This document shows positions 1-10,200 of a DNA stretch of 39,187 bases, piece after piece. The translations under genes were made by a program, and so were the position numbers. Below the pieces are notes generated by a model. It did not search any database and had not been told where the DNA came from. It was given only the letters and a program-made list of their open reading frames with translations. This stretch comes from Hypsibius dujardini (lineage: Eukaryota; Tardigrada; Eutardigrada; Parachela; Hypsibiidae): contig LRSR01007879.1 of NCBI GenBank assembly GCA_001579985.1, forward strand, positions 1-39,187, read 5' to 3'. The first letter of the stretch is position 1; every line of letters begins with the position of its first letter.

Positions 1-169
1 TCGCAAAGTTTTTAGAACGCCTGGGGTCAAACTTTATTTTGATAATTAAAAATAGTACACTTATCTTCACGTATTTTCTACAAAAACAAAAACGTATTAC
101 TAACCGACGAGTGAATTACGGTAAAACCAAAAAGTGTATGTGTATTTGTCTTTCAATTAAAGGTTAAAG

Positions 170-310
170 CTATTCGGCCGGAGTTTCTCCGGCTGAATAG
201 CCAAGGCACTATCCAGCCGGGTTTTCTCCGGCTGAGCAGCCAAGATACTATCCAGCCGAATTCGGCTGCATGGGCAAGCCACTATTTGGCCTGCTCGGCC
301 GGAACTTTTC
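170..310. repeat. Tandem ~39-bp palindromic repeat, left array
   Basis: Four imperfect units start near 170, 209, 248 and 282, each beginning CTATTC/CTATCC. The first two units contain an inverted pair (GCCGGAG...CTCCGGC) that could fold into a GC-rich hairpin. Spacing is 39, 39 and 34 bp. The same unit reappears at 2243-2316, on the far side of the mariner element. No coding potential is visible. Confidence 0.75.
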
Positions 311-703
311 ACAATATGGTACCACCACCAGTCAATTTTGAAGCGGATTATTGGACTTCGTGAAACTCCAGTGAAAAATTTGCGGAAGCTACGGGTACGT
401 AGGAGTATACACTAGTTCCAAGGAGGCTAATGGCGACATCTCAAGGACAACAACCTACGCATTAAAAATGTGTAGAGAGTGTTCCAATTATCCTTCATAG
501 TATTTTGTTTGAGTGTTTCCACAACGTTTCGCTTAGTCAATGAAGAGGGGAAATTTTTTTTTTTAAATTGGGAAGAGTTTGAGCGGTTTCTGGATGACTG
601 GTTGAGAAAAACAGGTCTGGTCTTCCGCGTTGGCAAATAACCAAACGACCTCTCCAAAGAACGAGATCTTTCGTTGTTGATTAATCGCACAAGTTTTCGA
701 TTA

Positions 704-1996
704 CAGAAGCTTGCGCCAGCCAAGTTGGGACAGTTCGATTTTTGCCACTTTGCGTAAACACGAGGCGTTGCGACACCCATCTCACCAATGCGGCGTGCAG
801 ATGTGAAATAAATACACAGTGAACAATTAGCTGACACACAATCATTTGCAAAATGCCTGCTCAAATTAATTCTGAAGTAAAAGGAGCCATTTTAATTGGA
901 TACCAAATAGCGACTTGTGCCCTAAAATATGCGGGAAGCTTCTTGAGTTGGGCATGACTGCAGGGAAATCTAGGATGAACCGGGTTATTAAGGAATTTAA
1001 AATGGAGCAGCAAGGAGCAACGAAGCCTGCGAAAAAGCTGGGGACCCAGATGTTGTCATCCGTTCGCACGACGGAAACGATAAAAAGTGGAAAACCTCGT
1101 CTTTCGGCCCGATCCTCTTACCATCCGACAAATTATGCAGCAGTTGAAGCTCTCTTACGGCATAGTGCTGCGGATTATCGTCAGGGATTTTGCCGGGAAG
1201 AAGCGCTGCAAGACGAAGACCCACTACCTGTTTGAGAAGCAAGTGCGCAACGGGTGTTGAAGGTCCCGTGCCTGCTGGAGCTCATCAAATGAAACAAGTC
1301 GCAGTATATCGTGTCGATTGATGTGGCATGGTATTACATGTCCCACGTAAACGGTCGGAGGAAAACTTATTACCAAATTTCGAGGGCAAGAGAGCCCCCA
1401 AAGTTGGCTGAAATACTGCCGACAAAAGCACCCTGAAGGAGTTATGTTTGTCGCTGGGATTTCCGCCAAAAGCCCGACAACCATCCGATTCGTTCCTCCT
1501 TGCACTAAAGTGAATTCTGACTTCTACGTGAAGAATGTGCTCAAGCTCCTTTTCAAAATAGACATTCCCAAGCTCTACGGGAAGCAGGCGAAGTCGGTGG
1601 CCTTGCATCATGACAGTGATGCTGCGCACACGGCGTTAATTACGGTCCGGTTCTTGCAAGACAACAACTATCGATTTATTCCTGCAGCGGATTGGCCTTC
1701 CAACTCCCCGAACTTGAACCCGATAGATTATTTCATCAATAGTATATTTAAGAGACGTTTGTGGAAGCATAAGACCAAAAATCTTGCTGGTTTAATGCGG
1801 GCAATGAGACGGGAGTGGTCAAAGATTAGTGTCGATTTATGTGTTCGAACTCTTAAAACTTGGGAAAAAACGAGTCCGTATGGTGGGCGAAAACCACGGC
1901 TTACAGATAGAACATTTTTCTAGACTTTTGAGTAGTGCAAGTGCTCAATAAATTGGTTTGACCGAACTGTTCCAACTTGGCTGGGTCAAGCTTCTG
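704..1996 (+). mobile_element. Mariner-type DNA transposon (DD37D, maT-like), 1293 bp, decayed
   Basis: The ends are inverted repeats of about 36 bp (704-739 and 1961-1996), both starting CAGAAGCTTG and differing at only a few positions. A TA dinucleotide flanks each end (702-703 and 1997-1998), the target-site signature of Tc1/mariner elements. The length is typical of mariner. The interior encodes a broken transposase. An AATAAA lies at 1947-1952, just inside the right end. Both termini are intact, so the copy could in principle still be mobilised in trans by a related transposase; this is inference. Confidence 0.9.
853..1923 (+). pseudogene. Mariner (maT/DD37D) transposase pseudogene
   Basis: An ATG at 853 opens a helix-turn-helix-like N-terminus that shifts frame near 910-960 and continues as 915-1235. 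A stop at 1233-1235 and at least one further frame change follow. The catalytic part is readable from about 1382 to 1923. The first Asp lies in IVSIDVAWYY (about 1311-1340), the second in HHDSDAAHT, and the third in SPNLNPIDYF. There are 37 residues between the second and third Asp, which defines DD37D (maT clade). Conserved mariner phrases such as MSHVNGRR and KHPEGVMFVAG lie in shifted frames. Several frameshifts and a stop make it non-functional. Confidence 0.85.
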
Positions 1997-2242
1997 TATT
2001 CCCTAGTTTCTCTCCTTATTATTCCGTATGTTATTCCGTACTCATTGCCAGCCTTCATTTTATCTGATTTCTATTTAATTTTCCTGTCAAAAATATTCGG
2101 GTGACCAATGTAGGCATCTCGACTGCATCGAGAAAGAGAGAAAAATGTTAGACTACATTGTGTACGCCAAGTTGAGAGAAAGCCGACCAAGTGATTTGTC
2201 TGTATTGCTGGTGAAAAAAACCCCGGCGAAACAGTGGTTGGC

Positions 2243-2316
2243 CTATTCAGCCGTGAAAGTCCGGCTGGAAAGTGACTTGGCTATTCAGCCGGACAAACTC
2301 CGGCTGAATAGCCAGT
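2243..2316. repeat. ~39-bp palindromic repeat, right array
   Basis: Two units start at 2243 and 2281, each beginning CTATTCAGCCG. The second is a near-perfect hairpin (CTATTCAGCCGGA...TCCGGCTGAATAG). They match the left array at 170-310, so about 1.9 kb of DNA including the whole mariner copy is bracketed by the same repeat. Confidence 0.7.
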
Positions 2317-3178
2317 TCTTTAATCAAATTGCTGTTTCATTTTGAAACTTCGAAATGTTGACTTTAGATTAAAACAATGAATAGGTTAAATCCCTTAGGT
2401 TTTGTGGAAATACCGCGGGTCTCCGATCGTCTGTACACGGCATACTACCCAACCAAGCATGCTTAAAGTTTTCGGAAAACAGCATCAGCAGCGGTAAAAC
2501 TGCGCAACCGGTTTTGAAATAGCTGATAGGATGCATACAGTCGATGGTCTCTCTGTAATAATTGTCGACATCGACTCCTCTTTCGGTAAACGACCTATTA
2601 GATTGAAATTCTTTCTCCAGGTCTCTACGAATGATCTGAGAAAAACGAGGGCTTCTATTTTAAGAGGATTCTTGATTTGTGTTTATTCTTACATGTATAA
2701 GGAATCATTTTCTTTTTTGCACCTTTCTATGGGTTAATAAAGGCACTTTGGTTTGTGTTATAACGAGAAAACTTGCAAGCGCTCGTTGGTAGAGGCCGAC
2801 AAAGCGTAATACTCCCTCTCTCACCCCTGGGTTCCATATTTAATCACACCACGTTTCACTTTCCGACCCTTCTGGCTATATTCCGCGCGGTTCACTGGAC
2901 GACAAAGAAGTATCAAGTTTATAACGCGTGGCAATTGTCTAACACAAACAACTAATTAAGCGGTCATTTGCAGCCCGATGTTTGCGGAATTCAGTTGGAA
3001 GCACCACCAAAGTTCCAGCAATACACCTCTACATTAACCTTAAGCCTAACAAAGCATACCATCTTAATTTATTCAAAGTATCCGAGTACAGTAAATTCCA
3101 TACACATTCGGTAGAACAATGATTTTAAAACTCCTTTAATAACTTCAAGCCCAACCATTACTTGTAATCGTGTCCGTC
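2317..3178. other. Intergenic; no supported gene
   Basis: Only short ORFs without recognisable domains are present (longest about 68 codons near 2531-2737). An AATAAA-like hexamer occurs near 2736, but no gene could be assigned to it. I see no repeat or RNA gene here. Confidence 0.5.
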
Positions 3179-4132
3179 ATGAACGTCCACGTATCTCTGT
3201 GGCTGCTCATTGGATTAAACACGCTTCAGGCAAGTGTGATGGAACAGTTTTGCGGTTATTCGGGTTTTATTTTTGTGATAAAGGGTTTGTTGATCCGCAG
3301 AAATGTCTGTGCTCATCACTAGAACCGACACAGCCAGAAGTCGCTCCGAATTTCCACATCCGCCGAAACTCTGTCCAGGGGACAAGTTCACCCTTCTTTC
3401 CACTCAACAAATCCGAGATTCTTCTGCTCCATTCGAATGGGAATGCAGACAGATCCATTCCAGCGTCTATTTTCAACGCTAAAGTGGGAACCAAGCGGGA
3501 ACAAATTGGAACAGCTGTTAGTTTTCGGGACATTTTTGCAGCCAATACAGGTAATTCTTCAGGTTCTAAGAAGGCCATTTGAAGTAATGAGTTTTTCCTG
3601 AAGGTGGCGTCCCTCCTCCTCAAAATCCTTCTTTTCTGGAGGCACTCCGAATACTGAAAGGGGAGAAGACTCCCAATTGGTCCAGTCCAGCGCCCATTAC
3701 AACCGTTCCAAAACCGAAGAACTTTAACTGCCTGAACGTCCATCAGGCTGGTTTATATGCAGATCAAGACTTCGGCTGTGGAGTGTTTCGCTTGTGTGAC
3801 TTGGATGGCGGGCTTACCAGCTTCGTTTGCGGAGAACAACAGGTATTGTTAATATTTCGGAGAACAAATAGCCTCCGAAACATGAGCCACACGTGATTTA
3901 ATTTGTGTTTGCACAGCTCTTCAATCAGATTAGTTTGGTGTGCGACTGGTACTACAATGTGGACTGCTGGAGGTATAACTCTGATTTCATCTCGTACTTA
4001 ATTTCCAGAGTTCTAACCGCTTGTTGTAGATCGGCGCAATTTGTCGACTACTCCAATCCTCGCTTATGGCATGAAGACTGGCCGTTGTTTGATGATGTTA
4101 CGGGTATAGAAATCCTTGTTTTTGTTCAGATC

Positions 4133-4214
<82 letters not shown>

Positions 4215-5496
4215 GAGACAGAGAGACAGACAGACAGGAACAATAATTGAAATAGTGATTATGGCTTACAGACACGCCCTTCACACCCGCTCCAATAACA
4301 ATATCGACCACCCCCGTGCGCTTATGCGAGAAGCCGTTTGACGCGTGTGGTGTTAGCGACGAATGCTGCGACGGGACGGATTGCCGAGGACAGAAGTACA
4401 CCAGCGACGGTCGTGGCCTTTGCGTGACACCCGTTCCCGGATCGTGTGTTCCCATCGCCAATGAGACCGTTCAAATTTTCTGCTTCAGTGACAGCGAATG
4501 CTGTGATGGCGGAATTTGTTCACCTATTCCCCATGGTGGATTTCAGTCAAGCCGTTGCGTTTTGCTACCAACTACCCCGTCAACTCAATCAACGTCTACA
4601 ATTGTTCCTGGATGTATTCCACTTGCGACGGCTAGGTATTTTCCAAAACTGTCATAAATTTGTTCTAAAACGTAAAAAAAGTTTACGTTAAAGTCTGACG
4701 AAGTGTAGTCTCGTCAACTAGTACTCGTCAAATAGTACTGTATTTATGATTTTTTTCGGTATATATATATTCTCAGTGTGGTCATAAGAACTTGTTTTAG
4801 ACGTAATTTTAAAGTTGGGAAAGCACTGAAAAATTCCACTTTCTTTGATAGATCGATTGATTTCACTGTAAAAACGCTATTTTTTAGAAATAATTTTTTA
4901 ATCATATTTCGCCGCTGTCCCAACCAAAATCAACCTGGAATTGTAAAAATGAGAAAATTCAATTCTCTGTAAATTTATAATAAAAAACCCACAACGGACT
5001 CGCTGTAGCATATTAATTTTGTCGCTATCCTAGTTCGTTCGTGCATTGCCTTGAGGACCAGGACTGCTGCGACAACGGATTGTGCCAAGCTGGTTTTTGC
5101 CGTGAGAATTCACCAACGACAACCACGACGACCACAACAGCATCAGTGGCAAACTGCACGGAACCGTTTCACTTCTGCTTCTCCTCCAGCCAATGCTGCG
5201 ACGGCACGGACTGTCGCGGGCAGGACCTCTACACGGAGATCTACGGTGACGGTCGTGGCATTTGTGTCACAAAAATGCCGGGTGCCTGCGTGCCTCTCGC
5301 CACAAAGGAATTGTCGCAATTCTGTTTGGAAGATAAGGAATGCTGTCATGGACTCTGCGAGGGCGTTCCCTACAGCCCAGGCTCGTCGCAACGCTGTGTC
5401 CTTCCCGGGTTGGACAGGAAGGCGGGATCAGGGTCCGCCAGAAAGAGAACTCAATTCGTGGGTAAAGACCGGTCCACTTTTCATGGCAAACCGTGA
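3179..5496 (+). CDS. Secreted chitin-binding (CBM14) protein with five cystine-knot-like repeats
   Basis: Seven exons are inferred: 3179-3229, 3301-3550, 3604-3842, 3917-3972, 4030-4103, 4272-4635 and 5034-5496. The phases agree and give 498 residues. Exon 1 encodes a signal peptide (MNVHVSLWLLIGLNTLQ). Residues about 101-140 are a Pro-rich linker. Residues 143-198 form a type-2 chitin-binding domain with six Cys and the signature LFNQISLVCDWYYNVDC. The C-terminal half has five repeats of C-x5/6-C-x4/5-CC-x3/4-C (for example FDACGVSDECCDGTDC), separated by Thr/Pro linkers. That spacing is typical of inhibitor-cystine-knot folds. The likely role is extracellular, in cuticle or another chitin-containing matrix (inference). 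Intron 1 uses a GC donor (CAG|GCAAGT). Exon 2 (residues 18-100) has no known domain and is the least certain part. Confidence 0.75.
4134..4238. repeat. (CAGA)n microsatellite in an intron
   Basis: About 105 bp of nearly pure CAGA with occasional GAGA interruptions. It lies in the 4104-4271 intron of the chitin-binding/knottin gene. The complementary motif (CTGT)n occupies an intron of the P450 gene at 19641-19699. Confidence 0.95.
4731..4950. repeat. Dispersed repeat, copy 1 (intronic)
   Basis: This ~220-bp AT-rich stretch in the last intron (4636-5033) of the chitin-binding gene aligns by eye with 25335-25555. Shared phrases are ACTGTATTTAT, TCTC[A/G]GTGTGGT, GAACTTGTTT, TTAAAGTTGGGAAA, ATTCCAC and ACTGTAAAA. 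The two copies have the same orientation and are diverged. No terminal structure was identified; it is probably a non-autonomous mobile element. Confidence 0.65.
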
Positions 5497-7268
5497 GATC
5501 TACTGTAGGAATCTCTCTCTCTGTCTAAGTACCACTTCCCTGCTTCGATTGCTTCTCCTTCTCAAAGACCGCGCTCAAGTTGTTGCTTGGTTTGGTTTGT
5601 TTTTATTCTTGTGCTGCTGTTGAGCTGTTGAGCCGAAATATTGAGCAGGTTTTGTCGCACCCCACAATTACAGCAGTAAACGTTATCAGACCTGTAAAAA
5701 TTGAAATTGTAAAAAAAAGACAAGAAAAACAATTATGAGCCATAAAGATGAAGATTTGCTTAAAATTTACACGAAAAAATTACAAGACAAAAGCGGCCTT
5801 TAAGGAGAACGGGAATTAGAAAAACAGCCCGTAAAGTGGTCGCAGCTTCATCTTTTCTCCTTGAGACGAAACTAAGAAACGTTTGCTGTAAGATCGACAG
5901 CGCTAAGCATTTGGAAAAAATTATTTGCCTGAAGCTACTCGATCAAGAGATGTATTGCTCCACTGCCAATTTTCGAAAATGGATAGAAAAACGGGGACTT
6001 TTTATTATTTCAGTGCTTCCTGGCCAGCGAAGCAAATAACGTAAAGAAATTCAAAAGCGGAACATCTACTACCGCAAAATGCAAGAGTAGAGAATTCTCT
6101 GTCGAACGAATGATGACCTACTTTCCCCCATCCGGGGAGCAGAGCTAGGGCGATTTAAATTTGGTCTCAAAAGCTAGTAGACCGGTACACATGTTTTCCC
6201 ATCTGTAATTTACAACACACCAAATATTGAGAAGAACAAAATATTAAGTAACAAAAACGAAAATATTAAATTAATAAACAAAAAGTTTACCAACAAAAGG
6301 GAAGGATACGGGCAAAATCTACAATTCTCCTTTCACACATACAAACCTTCTTCTACAGAAATCCGATATTGAATGCCCTGAGAATTAACCGTTACATGAG
6401 GTAGACAAATTATATGGAACCTCCATCTTTTTATAGAGGGCCATTGATCGGCATACACTAGGCCTAAATATCGTCCCTGTCGCAATCAAGGTTCTCTATT
6501 CACATTGACCTGAACACGCCCTTTCTTACTGTCTCCAAAAGTTGCATATGAACCGGGCATCCGATGGAATTGGGACGCACTCGTCTTACTGCTTATTATG
6601 TTTCATAGATTCACTTTGGCCTCCGCTGGAAAGGCAGTGGCTAAGGACCTTCCGTTCCACTGACAGATGAGGTTTTTGCGAACATCCCTTTCTCAATTAG
6701 TTCTATGAATTGCCACGTTACTAGAATTGCGAATGCGAACGAGTAAACAGAAAGCACCGTTTGTAAACAAATCAAATCACACCGTTCAATGAGTTGTTCA
6801 CAAAGACACTCATTAATTTGAAAACCATTTTCCCCAGCCATTGTTTTGACAAAGAGTCAATTACCTCTGTCAAATTCAGATCGCGCCTTGACCCGCTCGA
6901 GAGTTGTTTATAGCCTAACGCCTCTGTCCCCGTAGATTCAAAAACATTCTGCTGATGTCAATCAAATTATTTCAACTGGATTCGAGAGGATGAAATATTA
7001 TTCGCGTTAACAATGAAAAACTCAAAATTCGATTCCGTTGATCAATCAATCAAGTGACCTTCAGCGATGTTGTGCTGCAATTGGGTTCTCCCCGAATGTT
7101 TTTCCACTGAACTGGGGCTCCACTGCCGTGAGTCATATCTTCTAACATTATATTTGGGGAAATAGTATTCAAGAAAAAAAGTTTTGGAGCGATCTGAATT
7201 TGACAGAGGTAATTGAACCATTGTGAGTTCGTTTCGTATGACGGGGAGCGAGTTATGGCTCATGTTTC
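5497..7268. other. Intergenic between convergent genes; no supported gene
   Basis: This 1.8-kb AT-rich spacer separates the 3' ends of the chitin-binding gene (+) and the kinase gene (-). ORFs are short and lack domains. The only structure recognised is the inverted repeat at 6857-7216. Confidence 0.5.
6857..7216. repeat. Inverted-repeat element with perfect 28-bp arms
   Basis: Left arm 6857-6884 (starts TCAATTACCTCTGTC) and right arm 7189-7216 are perfect reverse complements, enclosing about 300 bp. A diverged single copy of the arm occurs at 21112-21139. The size and structure suit a MITE, but no convincing target-site duplication was seen. Confidence 0.6.
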
Positions 7269-10200
7269 TCAATCTGCCATGCCTTGATTGGCATCCGTTG
7301 TTCGTGCAAGTTCATCAAGCGACATGAAGAGTTCAGCTGCTGTCGGCCGTTGCGTTGCATCCCTCGTTAAACATTGAGTCAATACAGCAAACAGTTGTGG
7401 TCTGAGATCAGATTGTGCGAGGGATTGATCTGGACTCGCTCCACGGGTCACGTGGCTTAGAAGTTGCTCAGGTTTGTTCGAGTATAGTGAAAGTACAGCT
7501 CCATCTGCACCTCTAAACGTAATCTCACCCGCTCCGATCATTTCCAAGCCGACACATCCAACGCTCCAGACATCGCTGGCACGCCCAATACCGGTAGAAA
7601 TTCCCTCCTGCTCATCCTCGACTGCTTCAGCACTGGCACCGACAGCATATCTTAACATCTCCGGTGACATGTGAAACAGAGTTCCTTCCTTGAACTTGAT
7701 GCCTCCACGATTAGTCTTGCCTTCCTCAAGGAGGTGAAAATTGTCCATATCGCCAAGCTTGCATGAAGTTTGGCTGCTATTCAAGAAAATATTCTCCCCT
7801 TTGATGTCCCCATGAAAGATCGGTAGAGCGAGGTTATGAAGGTAGCTGATTGCGGAAGCTATTTGTCGAAGGAACTTTAATAATTCGGGTTCGACTAACT
7901 TCTTTGTCCTGCACAATTCATTTAGGGTGCCTCCTGTAAACAAATGCTCATCTAAAATTTTGTAATGGGCTCAGTCACACATATGATAATGGGGAGTGGG
8001 GGGGGGTCTGAATAAAATAAATACCCTCGTCCCCAATTCCGACTCCTGGGGTGGGAGACAGTTCAAACGTGCCAGGTCAAAATCGTGGAGGAAGTTTTAT
8101 TTCTGGTTAAAAATTGAACATTGAGGGGTAACTTTGTTTTGAATAAAACATTCAAGGCACACTTGAGTTGCCCCCCCCCTCCCATGGTGCAACTCTTGGA
8201 GTGGGGGGCAGGCAATTCAGACATATATAGTCAGAATGGTGAGGGGTTTTTTTCTAAACAAAAATAAACATTGAAGGATAGCCTTGTTTTGAATAAAAAC
8301 AGGAAACACATTTGAGTTGTCCCATAGTCCTGCCATTGGGTGAGTGGATGAGTGAGTGGATGGGTGAGTGGATGGGTGAGTGGATGGGTGAGTGGGGGTA
8401 GCTCAGACAAATATGGTCAGAATCGTAGGGGCCGGGTTTATTTTTGAATAAAAATGAACAATGAAGGGCAACTTTGTTTTGTATAAAGAAGCACGAGAAA
8501 ATTGAGTTGCCCCCCCCCGTAGTTCGATCCTGGGGGGGGGGAGGTGTGACTTTCCCAGTGGAAAAAACTGACCCTCGTTCCAGTGCTTACAGTCATGTAC
8601 TACTTTGTAACAAAATGGGTTTAATTCGGATAAGGCTAAACATATGGCTAATTTGGGAAGATTTTCAAATGTCAAATTCAGACTCACCCTCAAATTCTGT
8701 TTTTTTAGCTAGTCCCATTTTTAGGATGAACAAATTTTTTTTATCTCGCCGGTGTGATACCAGAGAAGTTTTTGACGGAATTTCATGATTTCAAATTACT
8801 AGTACAATGTAAAATTTCCACTGCAAATTGATTGATTGATTGATTTGTCTAGCACTCGCTCAGTGCGACTGATTGATTGATTGCACAAGTTTTACGCACC
8901 GCGTGTGATAATCGACTGATTGATTGATTAGACAGAGTTCTAACTTGACGAGTCGATTACTTGATAGAATCAATTTCGGCACAATGATTTCATCTCAATA
9001 AAATAGTGAGGGGCAATTCTGAATTTGACCTTTGAAAATTCTCCTAAATAAGTACGTACGATACACCGATTCCACAAAATAGCGAAGCACGAATGCTATG
9101 TTTCGTATCTGCTGAGGCCCTTACCGTCGCAGAACTGCATAAGCACGGCCGTTTGCGGCTTGCGAAAAGGCATACCGCCCGGTCCGATTGGGATTCGGCC
9201 AATCGCCAAGTACTGCACAACAGATGTGTGGTCCAGTTGTAACAATGCGGTTCGTTTTTCTACCAAAATATCAGCCGAATGGAGAACCTTCAAGGCCAAG
9301 AGGTTTTGGGCATTTTCTCGCTCACACTCTCGAATGCGAGCATCCTCTGTGCTATCCACGTTGACGGCATACACAGCGCCATAGCTGCCGTTGCCAACCA
9401 TTGAGTGCCAGTCAAAACAAAGTTCACGCTCCACCCCGTAAGACGTGGAGTAAGCGAGGTAGGACCTTCCAGATGCCGACTGTCGAACTGCTCGGATCGG
9501 AGAAGGAGACCCTGCCTGCCCTCTTTCAATAAAATCCCTCAACTGGTTTGCGGTCAATTGAAGCTTCGGATTCCTCTCAAAACATTTTTTGCACAGCCGA
9601 CGGATAATCTCAGGCGCGTCCTCCGGAATCAGGGGATGACCTCCCGAGAGCAACTCTTTCAGGAATTTAGGGCGTGCCAAACGCTCATTCAGCATTATTC
9701 CATCCCTTGTGACGTGCCTCAGGTTGCCTTGCGTAAACATATCCAGTACAACGCAGCCCAAACTCCAAAGGTCTACGATGGGTGATATAGGACCGACAAT
9801 TGACCCTTCAGCTAGCTTAAAGGAATAGGCCCAGTACGCAAATACGTTGGGATGCATGAAGCGGTAGTGTGATTCGCCGAAACTGTAAACGCTAATGATT
9901 TCGTTGTAGTTACACGGATTGAGCCAGTCCGCGATTTTCAGAGATCTCCGATCTGGCGAGACGATGATTAGAGGGCTCCGAAGCACGGCAATTACAAATG
10001 GATGGTCTCTGTTATGCAGATAATCTATTGCGTCAAGTAATTGTAAGGCGTATGTGATGATTTGATTCGTCGCTATTCTACGGGACCGACATAGATCATG
10101 CAGCGAAATTCCCGGCTGGCCTGTAAATTTTTTTTCACTATAAGTACAGGCACACTTTTCCGTTGTTATGATCGCTTCAAAACGCGCTTAACTAACTGCA

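Noticed and set aside
427-864. 145-codon minus-strand ORF at the left end of the mariner element
   Set aside because: It crosses the transposon terminus and is antisense to it, with no recognisable domain.
853-1923. Treating the mariner transposase as an active gene
   Set aside because: At least two frame changes and an internal stop separate the DNA-binding and catalytic parts.
4126-4461. Minus-strand ORF rich in Ser-Val-Cys-Leu
   Set aside because: It is the CAGA microsatellite read backwards plus the antisense of the knottin exon.
4272-5496. Reading the cystine-knot repeats as venom-type toxins
   Set aside because: The knot spacing is shared by many non-toxic proteins, and here the repeats are linked to a chitin-binding domain in one protein; nothing indicates toxicity.
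5051-5623. 190-codon plus-strand ORF overlapping the last knottin exon
   Set aside because: It is an out-of-frame shadow: the alternative frame carries the repeated C-CC-C pattern and joins upstream exons in phase.
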